Both the position numbers and the translations under genes were made by a program. DNA of 64,000 bases from an uncultured Clostridia bacterium (GTDB lineage Bacteria > Bacillota > Clostridia > Christensenellales > UBA1242), in NCBI GenBank assembly GCA_947589025.1, contig CANQAY010000004.1:1-64000 (forward strand), written 5' to 3'. How positions within the stretch are numbered: position 1 is the stretch's first letter; each line of letters starts with the position of its first letter. The notes beneath the pieces were generated by a model. The model was not told the DNA's origin, ran no database searches, and saw only the letters and a program-made list of their open reading frames with translations. Shown here in pieces: positions 51,793 to 61,829 of this stretch.

Positions 51793-52512
51793 ATGAACAT
51801 AGAAAAACTAAAAACTGACCCACGCATGCCAAAGCACATTGCTTTTATTGTGGACGGCAATGGCAGATGGGCAACAAAACGCCATTTGTTAAGGTCGGCA
51901 GGGCACAAAGCAGGGTTAGATAATTTAAAATTGCAAATAGATTTTGTTAAAGATTTAGGCATAAAAAATTTGTCTATGTATTGTTTTTCTTGTGAAAATT
52001 GGAAAAGAAACAAAGAAGAAGTTGATTTTTTAATGAATCTTTTTAATACAATGTTAGACGATTTTAAAAATGACTATTTAAATAAAGATGTGCGCATTCT
52101 CATTTCTGGCAATTTGGACGACGAGCGCCTGCCAAAACAGGTTAGGGATAAAGCAAAAGAAATTATGGAACTAACCAAAAATAAAACTGGGTTTGTTATT
52201 AATGCTTGCATAAATTATGGCGGCAGGCAAGAAATTTTAAAGGCAGTTAATGAACTTTTAGTTGAAAAAGCCACAAAAGTTGACGAAAAAACATTTGAGC
52301 AACATCTATACACAGCCGATATGCTTCCGCTAGATTTTGTTATTAGAACAAGCGGGGAAAATAGAACAAGCAACTTCTTAACCTGGCAGTCTACATATAG
52401 TGAATGGTATTTCCCTAAAAAATTATGGCCTAGCTTTACTAAAAAAGACCTTATAAAAGCATTAAAAATTTATATGAAGCGCGATAGGCGATTTGGAGGG
52501 GTTAAAGCATGA
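51793..52512 (+). CDS. uppS: Isoprenyl transferase (undecaprenyl diphosphate synthase)
   Basis: HIAFIVDGNGRWATKR, YCFSCENWKRNKEEVDFLM, RTSGENRTSNFLTWQSTYSE. Confidence 0.96.
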   Translation: MNIEKLKTDPRMPKHIAFIVDGNGRWATKRHLLRSAGHKAGLDNLKLQIDFVKDLGIKNLSMYCFSCENWKRNKEEVDFLMNLFNTMLDDFKNDYLNKDVRILISGNLDDERLPKQVRDKAKEIMELTKNKTGFVINACINYGGRQEILKAVNELLVEKATKVDEKTFEQHLYTADMLPLDFVIRTSGENRTSNFLTWQSTYSEWYFPKKLWPSFTKKDLIKALKIYMKRDRRFGGVKA

Positions 52513-53402
52513 AACAACGAACAATTACAAGTGTTTATATAGTTTTGGCGGTGGCACTTGCCATTGCAGCCAAGTTTTTGCCTGTTGTTGGCAACTATAT
52601 TTTTGATATTTTTATTTTAGTATTAACTCTAGTTGCCAGTTTTGAAATGTGCAACCTGCTAGAAGCAATGGGCAAGCGCATTAATAGAATATTAGTTAGC
52701 TTTTATTGCCTATTTAATTACATAATTTTGCTTATTTTTGTTAATTTTGTTAATTATTATTATATCCCATTAATTCAACTTGGCATGCTTGCGGCGTATT
52801 TCTTAATTATATTTTTTGCCGAATTGTCAGTTAAAAATGGGCTTGCTGCCAAAGTAAAATTAAAAACAAGCCTATTAAGTTTGTTGGCGTGCTTTTATCC
52901 GGGCTTTTTATTCACAAATTATTTGTTTATAAATCACATAGATGCTTTTGCTGGAATAAATCATCTGTCAGTAGTGCTAATTTTGCTTGTTATTGCCATA
53001 ACATTTTTAACAGATACATTTGCATATCTTGTTGGCAGAACATTTAAGGGCCCAAAAATTGCGCCTAAAATTAGCCCTAAAAAAACTTATAGCGGCTGCA
53101 TTGGTGGTTTATTGGGTGGCATAATTGGGGCAATGCTGGTGTTTGCTTTGCTTAACGTACCGTCTCTTAAAATTATATTGTCAACTTATTCGCTAAAATG
53201 GTGGCATTTTATGTTGGTTGGTTTGGTTGTGTCGGTTATTGACCAAATTGGTGACCTAGTTGAAAGCAAAATTAAAAGGGTGGCGGCCGTTAAGGATAGC
53301 GGCAACATTTTCCCCGGCCATGGCGGAATGCTGGATAGAATTGACGCCATGATATTTGTTGTTACATCCATAACAATTTTTGCAATAATTTTCATAATTT
53401 AA
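52509..53402 (+). CDS. cdsA: Phosphatidate cytidylyltransferase
   Basis: DTFAYLVGRTFKGPKIAPKISPKKTYSGCIGG, KDSGNIFPGHGGMLDRIDAM. Confidence 0.96.
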   Translation: MKQRTITSVYIVLAVALAIAAKFLPVVGNYIFDIFILVLTLVASFEMCNLLEAMGKRINRILVSFYCLFNYIILLIFVNFVNYYYIPLIQLGMLAAYFLIIFFAELSVKNGLAAKVKLKTSLLSLLACFYPGFLFTNYLFINHIDAFAGINHLSVVLILLVIAITFLTDTFAYLVGRTFKGPKIAPKISPKKTYSGCIGGLLGGIIGAMLVFALLNVPSLKIILSTYSLKWWHFMLVGLVVSVIDQIGDLVESKIKRVAAVKDSGNIFPGHGGMLDRIDAMIFVVTSITIFAIIFII

Positions 53403-53424
53403 TTTATAAAAAATATATTATATT

Positions 53425-54603
53425 ATGTCTTGTTTATTAAGTTTTTCATCTGCATTAACTTACATTGGCTATATTGCTATAGCCATTGTTGTTTTGTTGT
53501 TAATGGTGCTTATTCACGAACTGGGGCATTACACAGCCGGCAAAATTTTAAAATTTAAAATTAACGAGTTTAGCGTTGGCTTTGGCCCAAAAATTTTGCA
53601 AAAAACCAAAAAAAATGGCGAGGTTATATCGCTTAGGGCATTTCCTTTAGGCGGCTATTGTGCGTTTGAAGGTGAAGACGAAGAGGGCAAGGAAAACCCA
53701 CTTGCATTTAACAATCAAAAGCCATGGAAAAGGTTAATTGTGCTATTTTCTGGTGCGTTTTTTAACTTTTTAAGCGCAATAATATTTTCATTTATTTTAC
53801 TGCTTGCCAATGGTTACGATCTAGTTCAAGTTAAAACAGTGCCCGAACAATCTATAAATTACAACATTATGCAAACGGGCGATGTAATTTATGGCGTTAA
53901 CAATAAAAATATTGATTTTGTTAACGATGATTATATTACGACATTAATAACTGATTATGTTATGAACAACTTTAAAACCTATTCGGGCGAAAATCTATTA
54001 GAAGCTGGCGAACCTTTTGAAGACGAAAATAATGAAACATTTTATTTGGTGCAAGAAATTTTACCATTAAATATAAAGCGAAACGGCAAAACTCAGCTTT
54101 TAGAATGCAAAATTAACATCATTTATGCTAGTGATGGCAGCCTAGCCAGTTGGCCAGCTCCCGGATACGAAACTATGAACGATGTATTTGGCGTTCAAAT
54201 TCACACATATAAATATTCTTTTTTTGAAGCATTAGCACAGGCAGTGCCTTTTACATTTAAATGGGCATGGAAGGTGCTTGTTGTGTTATTCCAGTTAATA
54301 ACAGGTAAATTATCCATTAAAGCGCTAGGCGGCCCAGTTACCACAATTAATATGATTGCTTCGGCAACTCAAACCAATTTTGTAAACATTTTAGTTCTGT
54401 TGCCGGCCATTGCTGCCAACCTTGCCGTGTTTAATTTGTTGCCAATTCCTGCATTGGATGGCTTTCAAATGGTGTTTGTGGCAATAGAGTGGATAAGAAA
54501 AAAGCCCGTTAAACGCTCGGTTATTAACGCAATTAATAATATAGGGTTGTTGCTTTTGTTAGGCTTTGTAATTATTGTTGATATTTTGCAGTTTGCACTT
54601 TAA
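53425..54603 (+). CDS. rseP: Site-2 protease RseP/RasP
   Basis: LIHELGHYTAGK (HExxH), FSVGFGPKI, NLLPIPALDGFQM; PDZ region. Confidence 0.94.
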   Translation: MSCLLSFSSALTYIGYIAIAIVVLLLMVLIHELGHYTAGKILKFKINEFSVGFGPKILQKTKKNGEVISLRAFPLGGYCAFEGEDEEGKENPLAFNNQKPWKRLIVLFSGAFFNFLSAIIFSFILLLANGYDLVQVKTVPEQSINYNIMQTGDVIYGVNNKNIDFVNDDYITTLITDYVMNNFKTYSGENLLEAGEPFEDENNETFYLVQEILPLNIKRNGKTQLLECKINIIYASDGSLASWPAPGYETMNDVFGVQIHTYKYSFFEALAQAVPFTFKWAWKVLVVLFQLITGKLSIKALGGPVTTINMIASATQTNFVNILVLLPAIAANLAVFNLLPIPALDGFQMVFVAIEWIRKKPVKRSVINAINNIGLLLLLGFVIIVDILQFAL

Positions 54604-54631
54604 AAAGGGGTTGACTTAAACCTCTTTTTTT
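54602..54631 (+). terminator. rseP terminator, overlapping the next promoter
   Basis: AAAAAGGGGTT-gactta-AACCTCTTTTTTT (one G-U). Confidence 0.8.
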
Positions 54632-54639
54632 GTTATAAT
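54611..54639 (+). promoter_or_regulatory. Promoter, predicted leaderless
   Basis: TTGACT(54611-54616)-17-TATAAT(54634-54639), 6 nt, ATG 54646. Confidence 0.83.
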
Positions 54640-54645
54640 GTTAAT

Positions 54646-56166
54646 ATGGAAAAAATAGAGGTTTTAAACACTCTTTTTGACGGGTTAAAGTTTAAAGATG
54701 CAGTATATTTAGAAAAAACAAACACTTGTACTGCCAATTTTTTATATAATCCAGACTGTTTTAAACCAACAGATAAAAACAGAAAAATTATTATAGATAA
54801 ATTAACAGATATTATTGGCAATTATGTCAGTTTAGATTTAAACTTTATTGCCTGTGCATTAGATAAACGCGCCATTGCTAACCACACTTATAGCACAATT
54901 GTTAACACTTTTCCTGCAATTAATAAAAACTTTACCTATGATGATGTTGAAGTAGAAGTGCACAATATTAATGTTACAGTTAAGTTAAAATTGGCCCCTT
55001 CAGTTTACGAGTATGCCACAAGCCTAAAAAGGGAAAGTTTGGTGGCAGAAAAATTAAAAGAAAGTTTTTTGGCAGATTTTACTGTTCAATTTATAAAAAA
55101 AGAGGATATAGTTAATTCTTCCACCAGTTATATTGAAAAAAATATGGAGCTTATGGCAAGCATTAAAGAGGCGGAAGAAAAAACAGTTTATGAACTTTCT
55201 AACATTGCCGATATCATTGGCAAAAACGATTATAACCTTGCAATAGATTTTACAAAAACCACTCAAGTTGTAGAAAATGTTGTAATTTGCGGCGAAGTAA
55301 CAAACGTTGCCCGCAAAACTTATACAAGAAAAACAACAAAAAATGGTGTTTCTAAAGAAATTGAACGCACTTTTTATAATTTTACTTTAAAACTAAACAA
55401 CAAATTTTTGTATTGTTCAATCTTTCCGCGCCAAGCAGATGAAGCAAAAGGTGACCTTATTGAAGTTGGCATGAGTGTTTGTTGTTTTGGCTCGTTTAGA
55501 GAGTTTAACGGCAAACTAAACTTCACCGCAGTTAGCATTGCTAGGTGCAATTTTAAATTAGAATCGGTAAAATCTAGCGATAAAAAAGTTAATGAAGAAT
55601 ATCACACGGTTTTCCCTCAAAAATATGTGGACTATGAGCAAAGCGGTCTGTTTGACGATGCCGATAAATTTTTTGAAGGCAGTTATGTGGTGTTTGACCT
55701 TGAAACCACCGGGCTAGAGGCAAATAAAGATGAAATTATTGAAATTGGCGCCTGCAAAATTGTGAATGGCAGAATAGATGAAACATTTTCCACTTTTGTA
55801 AAGCCTTCAAGGCATATTCCAAGAGAAATTACCAGTTTAACTGGCATAAACGATGCAATGGTTAAAGATGCACCATCTATTAACTATGTTTTGCCCGATT
55901 TTTATAAATTCTGTTATGGTTCAACCATGGTAGGGCATAATGTTCAGTTTGATATTGGCTTTATTTACAATGTTGCCAAAAAGTTTTCTTACAATTTTAA
56001 CAACCCACTTATGGACACAATGGAAATGGCTCATCAAAAGTTGCCCGGTTTAAAAAATTATAAACTTGGCACAATTGTGGATAAACTTAACATAGTGCTA
56101 GAAAATGCTCACCGCGCAATAAACGACGCAACTGCAACAGCAAAAGTGTTTATTAAATTAAAATAA
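54646..56166 (+). CDS. PolC-like N-terminal/OB/exonuclease protein without PHP or polymerase domains
   Basis: OB segment VVICGEVTNVARKT...; DEDDh exonuclease YVVFDLETTG, VGHNVQFDIGF, HRAINDATATAKV; located between rseP and rimP-nusA. Confidence 0.82.
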   Translation: MEKIEVLNTLFDGLKFKDAVYLEKTNTCTANFLYNPDCFKPTDKNRKIIIDKLTDIIGNYVSLDLNFIACALDKRAIANHTYSTIVNTFPAINKNFTYDDVEVEVHNINVTVKLKLAPSVYEYATSLKRESLVAEKLKESFLADFTVQFIKKEDIVNSSTSYIEKNMELMASIKEAEEKTVYELSNIADIIGKNDYNLAIDFTKTTQVVENVVICGEVTNVARKTYTRKTTKNGVSKEIERTFYNFTLKLNNKFLYCSIFPRQADEAKGDLIEVGMSVCCFGSFREFNGKLNFTAVSIARCNFKLESVKSSDKKVNEEYHTVFPQKYVDYEQSGLFDDADKFFEGSYVVFDLETTGLEANKDEIIEIGACKIVNGRIDETFSTFVKPSRHIPREITSLTGINDAMVKDAPSINYVLPDFYKFCYGSTMVGHNVQFDIGFIYNVAKKFSYNFNNPLMDTMEMAHQKLPGLKNYKLGTIVDKLNIVLENAHRAINDATATAKVFIKLK

Positions 56167-56184
56167 AAGAAATGTTTATTTTAG

Positions 56185-56214
56185 TTGACAGGCTCCGCAA
56201 AACTATGTTAGTAT
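56185..56214 (+). promoter_or_regulatory. Promoter for 56237 ORF
   Basis: TTGACA(56185-56190)-18-TAGTAT(56209-56214), extended -10 TGT. Confidence 0.65.
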
Positions 56215-56236
56215 ATCCATATACAAAGGAGAACTT

Positions 56237-57118
56237 ATGGCAAAAGTTAAAATTCCAAAGGCCAGTTGGTGGAAAGCTCACAACATGCCTTTAAAACAAA
56301 TCCCAATGGATAGAAAAGAACTTAAAAATTTAAGCGACGATGATAAAACCATTGCAGCAATGGCAACTTGGCCTTCTATTATAAAAATTTTAATAGGGGC
56401 AGCAATTGTTTATGTGTTGTTTGCGGTTTTCTATTTTGCTTTTTCATTTAGCAGTGATGCAAGTTTTGGTTCATCGTTGCAAAATCTTATTATTTTAATT
56501 GTTGTTGCACTGTTTTTGGCGCCAAAGCCAACCGCGTTGCTAGATGGGTTTGAAACAATAAAGGGCTATGAGCGTTTAGGCATTAACACATTAATTGCAT
56601 TGCTAATTATGTTATTTACCATTCCAATGAGGCTTGTGGGCATATTTGCTAATATGATTCTTTCACTTATAAATAGGGTTTCTCAGTCTAGCATGTTGGG
56701 CATGCCAAGAATTTGCTTGCCTCAAAATTGTGATTATGATAGCTTAATTGGTTATTATTCAGAATATGAAAAGCAAGCAGTGTCTGCATCTAACTATGAA
56801 ATGGCACAACAGAACACTACAGATATAGTTTCTGGGCGTGCTTCAGATTTAAGAAATGAAATTAACGAGCTTGAAAATAATAACGAAATGGATAGTTATG
56901 AAAAATCAAAGCTGATAAGCGAAAAGAAAGATTTGCTTTATAGTTATGAAAAAACCTTAGATGCCTTATCAAACGATATTAATGATCCGGAATATAAAGA
57001 AAAGTTGGAAGACGCTCTTCATTCGGTAGAAAATTCCGATTCATATGCTGCAAGCGACCTTAAAGATGTTCTTAACAGTTATGATAAATATGAAAATTCT
57101 AAAAAAAATAAAAAGTAA
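56237..57118 (+). CDS. Hypothetical membrane protein with C-terminal charged helical region
   Basis: Three hydrophobic segments, then E/K/S-rich likely coiled coil; SD AAGGAG. Confidence 0.78.
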   Translation: MAKVKIPKASWWKAHNMPLKQIPMDRKELKNLSDDDKTIAAMATWPSIIKILIGAAIVYVLFAVFYFAFSFSSDASFGSSLQNLIILIVVALFLAPKPTALLDGFETIKGYERLGINTLIALLIMLFTIPMRLVGIFANMILSLINRVSQSSMLGMPRICLPQNCDYDSLIGYYSEYEKQAVSASNYEMAQQNTTDIVSGRASDLRNEINELENNNEMDSYEKSKLISEKKDLLYSYEKTLDALSNDINDPEYKEKLEDALHSVENSDSYAASDLKDVLNSYDKYENSKKNKK

Positions 57119-57125
57119 ATAACTA

Positions 57126-57147
57126 AAGGTGCTGTGGCACCTTTTTT
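57126..57147 (+). terminator. Intrinsic terminator
   Basis: AAGGTGC-tgtg-GCACCTT-TTTT. Confidence 0.92.
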
Positions 57148-57188
57148 ATTTAAAAATTAAATATTTTCACAAAACTTTTTAAAATCTA

Positions 57189-57217
57189 TTGATTTTTAAA
57201 AATCTTTATTGTATACT
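57189..57217 (+). promoter_or_regulatory. Promoter for rimP-nusA operon
   Basis: TTGATT(57189-57194)-17-TATACT(57212-57217). Confidence 0.78.
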
Positions 57218-57228
57218 ATTAACAATGT

Positions 57229-57248
57229 AGGAGTGGGCAACCACTCCT
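57229..57248 (+). promoter_or_regulatory. rimP leader hairpin
   Basis: Perfect 8-bp AGGAGTGG-GCAA(GNRA)-CCACTCCT right after the predicted TSS. Confidence 0.75.
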
Positions 57249-57270
57249 AACTTAGTTTTTAAGGAGTGAT

Positions 57271-57723
57271 ATGAAAGTAGCAGAAATGGTGTTTAATGAA
57301 ATATCCCCACTATTTAAAAAGGATATTAAACTTGTTGAAGTTGAATATGTTAAAAGGGCGGATGGCATGCACTTGATTGTGTATATTGACAAGCTTGGCG
57401 GCGTTGCCATAGACGATTGTGTTGCAGTTAATGATATGATTGACCCAGTTATTGAAGATCTTAACCCAACACAAGATAAACCTTACATTTTAGATGTTTC
57501 TTCCTATGGGTTGGATAAACCATTAAAATTTGATTGGCAATTTAAAAAATATCAAAATCAACTCGTAGATGTTAAACTTTATAAAAAAGTTGATGGCCTA
57601 AAAGAATTTACTGCCACATTGTTGTTTAGAGATGAAGATAAAACTGGTTTTAATTTAAACAATAACAACATTGCCATTTTAAACACTGACATTGCTTACA
57701 TTTTACCACATATTGATTTTTAA
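57271..57723 (+). CDS. rimP: Ribosome maturation factor RimP
   Basis: LVEVEYVKRADGMHLIVYIDKLGGVAIDDCVAVND, LDVSSYGLDKPL. Confidence 0.94.
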   Translation: MKVAEMVFNEISPLFKKDIKLVEVEYVKRADGMHLIVYIDKLGGVAIDDCVAVNDMIDPVIEDLNPTQDKPYILDVSSYGLDKPLKFDWQFKKYQNQLVDVKLYKKVDGLKEFTATLLFRDEDKTGFNLNNNNIAILNTDIAYILPHIDF

Positions 57724-57732
57724 GGAGAATTT

Positions 57733-58857
57733 ATGATTAATAAAGATTTTTTTGAAGCATTAAAAGATTTGCAAGCCGAAAAGGGCATTAATGAAGATGT
57801 TTTTATTGAGGCACTTGAACAAGCTTTAACCGCTGCCTACAAAAAGAATAGTGGCATGGCTAAAAATGCACAAGTTAAGCTTTTTCCAGAAAAGAACACA
57901 ATAAAAATATATTCTTACCGCACAGTTGTTAGCGAAGTGGAAGACGAAGAAAAGGAAATAAGCTTAGAAGAAGCCAAACAAATTAAACACTCTTATAAAG
58001 TGGGCGATTTAGTTATGCAGGAAGAATCCACTAAAGATTTTAACCGTATAGCCGTGCAAACAGCAAAACAGGTTATAACCCAAAAAATTAAGGAAATTGA
58101 AAAGCAATCAATTTATAAGGATATTGCCGAAAAAGAGGGCAAACTTATTGTTGCCAATGTTAAACGTATTGATTTAGACAATGTTTACCTTGAAATTGGC
58201 GGAACAACATTAGAGGGTTTGCTAACAAAACGCGATGTTTTGCCTAACGACAATTTAAAGCCAGGTGACCGCATTAAAGTTTATGTTCGCCACATTAAAG
58301 ACGATTTTAAAGGCACAGTTGTTCAAGTTACCAGAACGCATCCAAACTTTGTTAAATTGCTTTTGGAAATGGAAGTGCCAGAACTAAATAATGGTGAAGT
58401 TAACATTGTTGGCATTGTTAGGGAGGCAGGTTTAAGAACAAAAATTGCCGTTCAATCCACTGTTGCTAATCTTGACCCCGTTGGTGCTTGCGTTGGCAAT
58501 AAAGGCAGCCGAATCAGTGCCGTTATAACCGAGCTTAAAGGCGAAAAGATTGACATTATAAACTATAGTGAAAATCCAGCAGATTACATTGTGGCAGCAC
58601 TTTCACCAGCCGAAGTTAGTGAAATTACAGTTGACACAGCGGCCGGCGTTGCCAATGTGCTTGTGCCAGAAAATAAACTTTCGCTTGCAATTGGCAAGGG
58701 TGGGCACAATGTAAGGCTTGCAGCCAAATTAACTGGCTATAAAATAGATGTTAAACCAGTTAGTTCAACCCCTAAAAATAAGGTTAATGATGTGGTTAGC
58801 ACCTCAAATGTAAACATTATTTTGGATGACGACTTCTTTGAAGATATAGATGAGTAG
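57733..58857 (+). CDS. nusA: Transcription termination/antitermination protein NusA
   Basis: ALEQALTAAYKK, GLRTKIAVQS, VGACVGNKGSRISAV, LSLAIGKGGHNVRLAAKLTG. Confidence 0.97.
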   Translation: MINKDFFEALKDLQAEKGINEDVFIEALEQALTAAYKKNSGMAKNAQVKLFPEKNTIKIYSYRTVVSEVEDEEKEISLEEAKQIKHSYKVGDLVMQEESTKDFNRIAVQTAKQVITQKIKEIEKQSIYKDIAEKEGKLIVANVKRIDLDNVYLEIGGTTLEGLLTKRDVLPNDNLKPGDRIKVYVRHIKDDFKGTVVQVTRTHPNFVKLLLEMEVPELNNGEVNIVGIVREAGLRTKIAVQSTVANLDPVGACVGNKGSRISAVITELKGEKIDIINYSENPADYIVAALSPAEVSEITVDTAAGVANVLVPENKLSLAIGKGGHNVRLAAKLTGYKIDVKPVSSTPKNKVNDVVSTSNVNIILDDDFFEDIDE

Positions 58858-58860
58858 GCT

Positions 58861-59118
58861 ATGCACATAAAAAATGAAAGAAGGTGTATTGCTTGCAGGC
58901 AAAACAAGCAACAAAATGAATTAATTCGCATTGCCAAAGTTAACGGAGCATTTGTTATAGATAAATTGCACAAACTTGGCGGACGCGGTGCCTATATTTG
59001 CAAAAATAATGATTGCATAACATTGGCAATCAAAAAAAAGGCATTAAATCGTGCATTTAAAATGCAAATAGATAATGAAATTTATGATGAATTAAAAAAT
59101 TATGAACAAAGTAATTAG
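58861..59118 (+). CDS. ylxR: YlxR family protein
   Basis: RRCIACRQNKQQNELIRI, GRGAYIC. Confidence 0.94.
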   Translation: MHIKNERRCIACRQNKQQNELIRIAKVNGAFVIDKLHKLGGRGAYICKNNDCITLAIKKKALNRAFKMQIDNEIYDELKNYEQSN

Positions 59119-59401
59119 TTATTTAGGGTTTGCAATAAAATCCAACAATGTAATTTTAGGGCAGGGCAAATTAAAGCATTGCGAAAAGGATGTGCATTTA
59201 ATTTTAGTTTGTTCGTCCGCCACGCCAAATTTAAAAGCATTGGCGCATAATGTGGCAAACAAAAAGCATTGCCCTTTAATTGAAACAAAAATTCCGTTGG
59301 AAAACTTAACAAACAAGCCGGGCATAAAAATAATTGGCGTATTAGAGCCCAATTTAAGTAAAGCAATTTTATTAAATAAGGAGAGTATTAGTATTGGCTA
59401 A
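59102..59401 (+). CDS. ylxQ: L7Ae/YlxQ-like ribosomal protein
   Basis: ISYLGFAIKSNNVILGQGK...; syntenic between ylxR and infB. Confidence 0.85.
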   Translation: MNKVISYLGFAIKSNNVILGQGKLKHCEKDVHLILVCSSATPNLKALAHNVANKKHCPLIETKIPLENLTNKPGIKIIGVLEPNLSKAILLNKESISIG

Positions 59402-61829
59402 CGAAACAAAAAATCAAGATTTTAATAAATCAATTAAACAATTACAATCTATGGTAAAAGATAAATTGTTTATTTCTCTTGCTGAAAAATTTTATAACTT
59501 AAAAGGTGAAATGAGCGCGTTAACCCGGGCGGTGAAGGAAAAGGAAACCAACTTAATTGTTGGTGAAAAGAAAGAAGTTGCAGAGCCAAAGCCACCAGTC
59601 GCTCCGGTTGTTTCGCAGCCTAAAATTGAAAAGAAGCCTCAAACCCAATTTGAAGCCGACACTAAAAAACCACAACAAAATTTCAAAAATAATGCCAATT
59701 ACAATCAAAATAAAAAGCCAAACTTTAATCAAAACCCTAACAACAAAAAACCATTTAATAATTTTAAACAAAATAATCAAAAACCAAATTTAAACGCTAA
59801 GCCAAATAACCTAAAGCCGGGGCAAAAACCTCTGTTTAATAAGGATACTAAACAGCGCCCAAGCATAAATTATGCTCAGCCTGTAATAACTGCCAGCCCA
59901 AGCCGAAACTTTAATAAGAAAAAAGAAACTCATTTTGAAGAAAAACGCCAGTATTCTAAGCGTGATTTATTAAAGCGCGGCATGCTTGCAGAAGAGGAAA
60001 GCGACAGAGAAATTGTAAGAAAAAACCGTATAAAGAAAAAGGAAACTTCTGTTGCGGTTGAAAATAGGCCACAAGGTCCATCAGTTATAACAACTGAAAA
60101 CATAACAGTTAAGTTATTATCCGAATTAAGTGGAAAGCCAGTTAGCGAAATAATTAAAAAATTTATGGAGCTTGGCATGATGGTTACCATCAATTCAACA
60201 ATAGATTTTGCAACTGCCGAGCTTATTATGTCCGATATGGGCATTGAACTTGTGCAAAAGCTTGACAAAACTGGTGAAGAAAAATTGAAAGACGTTCAAA
60301 AGAACATCCGTTCTTACAGCGAAAACGAAGCGGTTGAGCGCCCTCCAATTGTAACCGTTATGGGCCACGTGGACCATGGCAAAACCAGTTTGCTAGATTA
60401 TATCCGCAAAACCAAGGTTGCACTTGGTGAAGCTGGCGGCATAACACAAGCAATTGGTGCATATCGCGTGGCTGTTAAAGATAAATTTATTACATTTATC
60501 GATACTCCGGGCCATGAAGCGTTTACTGCAATGCGCGCAAGGGGCGCTTCAGTTACCGACATTGCTATATTAATTGTTGCGGCGGATGATGGCATTATGC
60601 CTCAAACTGTCGAGGCAATTAATCATATAAAATCTGCCAACATCCCAATGATTGTAGCAATTAATAAAATTGATAAGCCTCAAGCCGACCCTGATAGGAT
60701 TATGCAACAACTTGCCGAGCACAATGTTTTGCCAGAAGCTTGGGGTGGCGATGCTATAATATGCAAAATTTCGGCCAAAACAGGTGAGGGGATAGATAAA
60801 TTGTTAGAAACTATCCTTCTTGTTGCCGATGTTCAAGGCTTAAAGGCTAACCCTAATGTTAATGCAATTGGCACAATTTTGGAAGCCCGCCTAGATAAAG
60901 GCAAGGGCGCAATTGCATCATTAATTGTAACCGATGGCTCACTAAAAGTTGGGGATACTATTGTTTCAGGCACTACATTATGCAAAGTTAAAGCTATGTT
61001 TGACGAAAACAATAAAGTTGTTAAAGTTGCAACTCCTTCCATGCCTGTAACAGTTTTGGGCTTTAATGAGGTTCCGCAAGCGGGCGAAACATTTACAGTT
61101 GTGGATGAAAAATTATCTAAACAAATTGTTGAAGAACGCATAGCAAAGAAAAAGCAAGAGCTAATTAAGGGCAGTGGCGGCAACACTTTGGAAGATTTAT
61201 TGCAAAAAACCAGCGAAAAGGATGTTAAAATATTAAATATAATTTTAAAAACCGATGTCAACGGCTCGCTAGAAGCAGTTAAATCTTCTATTATGAAGCT
61301 AGTTAATGATGAAGTAAAAATTAACATTTTGCATAGCGGTGTGGGCGCAGTTAGTGAAAGTGACTTGATATTAGCAAGTGCTTCCAACGCGATGTTAATT
61401 GCGTTTAACATAGGGCAGGATAGTAAAGTTAAAACCCTTGCCGAGCGCATGAAAATTAAAATTTATAGCTATAAAATAATTTATGAATTGATTGACGATA
61501 TCGAACGTGTTGTTAAAGGCATGAAAGAGCCTAAATATGAAGAAGTTTATTTGGGCAGGGCCGAAGTTATTGCTGTGTTTAAGCTATCAAATGCTGGCAT
61601 CGTGGCAGGTTGTATGGTTAGAGATGGCAAACTTGTTCGTGGCGAGCATTTAAGAATATATCGCGGAGATAATATTGTTTGTGAAACCGAATTAAAATCT
61701 TTAAAAATTGTTAAAGACGATGTCAAAGAGACAGGCAAGGATAGGGAATGCGGCGTAAAAACTGGATACGATGAAGTGCAAGTTGGCGATAGATTAGAAT
61801 GCTACACCCTTAAAAGGATTGAGGAATAA
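59394..61829 (+). CDS. infB: Translation initiation factor IF-2
   Basis: [52 protein letters not shown] start with AAGGAGAG SD. Confidence 0.97.
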   Translation: MANETKNQDFNKSIKQLQSMVKDKLFISLAEKFYNLKGEMSALTRAVKEKETNLIVGEKKEVAEPKPPVAPVVSQPKIEKKPQTQFEADTKKPQQNFKNNANYNQNKKPNFNQNPNNKKPFNNFKQNNQKPNLNAKPNNLKPGQKPLFNKDTKQRPSINYAQPVITASPSRNFNKKKETHFEEKRQYSKRDLLKRGMLAEEESDREIVRKNRIKKKETSVAVENRPQGPSVITTENITVKLLSELSGKPVSEIIKKFMELGMMVTINSTIDFATAELIMSDMGIELVQKLDKTGEEKLKDVQKNIRSYSENEAVERPPIVTVMGHVDHGKTSLLDYIRKTKVALGEAGGITQAIGAYRVAVKDKFITFIDTPGHEAFTAMRARGASVTDIAILIVAADDGIMPQTVEAINHIKSANIPMIVAINKIDKPQADPDRIMQQLAEHNVLPEAWGGDAIICKISAKTGEGIDKLLETILLVADVQGLKANPNVNAIGTILEARLDKGKGAIASLIVTDGSLKVGDTIVSGTTLCKVKAMFDENNKVVKVATPSMPVTVLGFNEVPQAGETFTVVDEKLSKQIVEERIAKKKQELIKGSGGNTLEDLLQKTSEKDVKILNIILKTDVNGSLEAVKSSIMKLVNDEVKINILHSGVGAVSESDLILASASNAMLIAFNIGQDSKVKTLAERMKIKIYSYKIIYELIDDIERVVKGMKEPKYEEVYLGRAEVIAVFKLSNAGIVAGCMVRDGKLVRGEHLRIYRGDNIVCETELKSLKIVKDDVKETGKDRECGVKTGYDEVQVGDRLECYTLKRIEE

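Noticed and set aside
60833-61450. 205 aa minus-strand ORF opposite infB
   Set aside because: Antisense shadow ORF in a conserved IF-2 region
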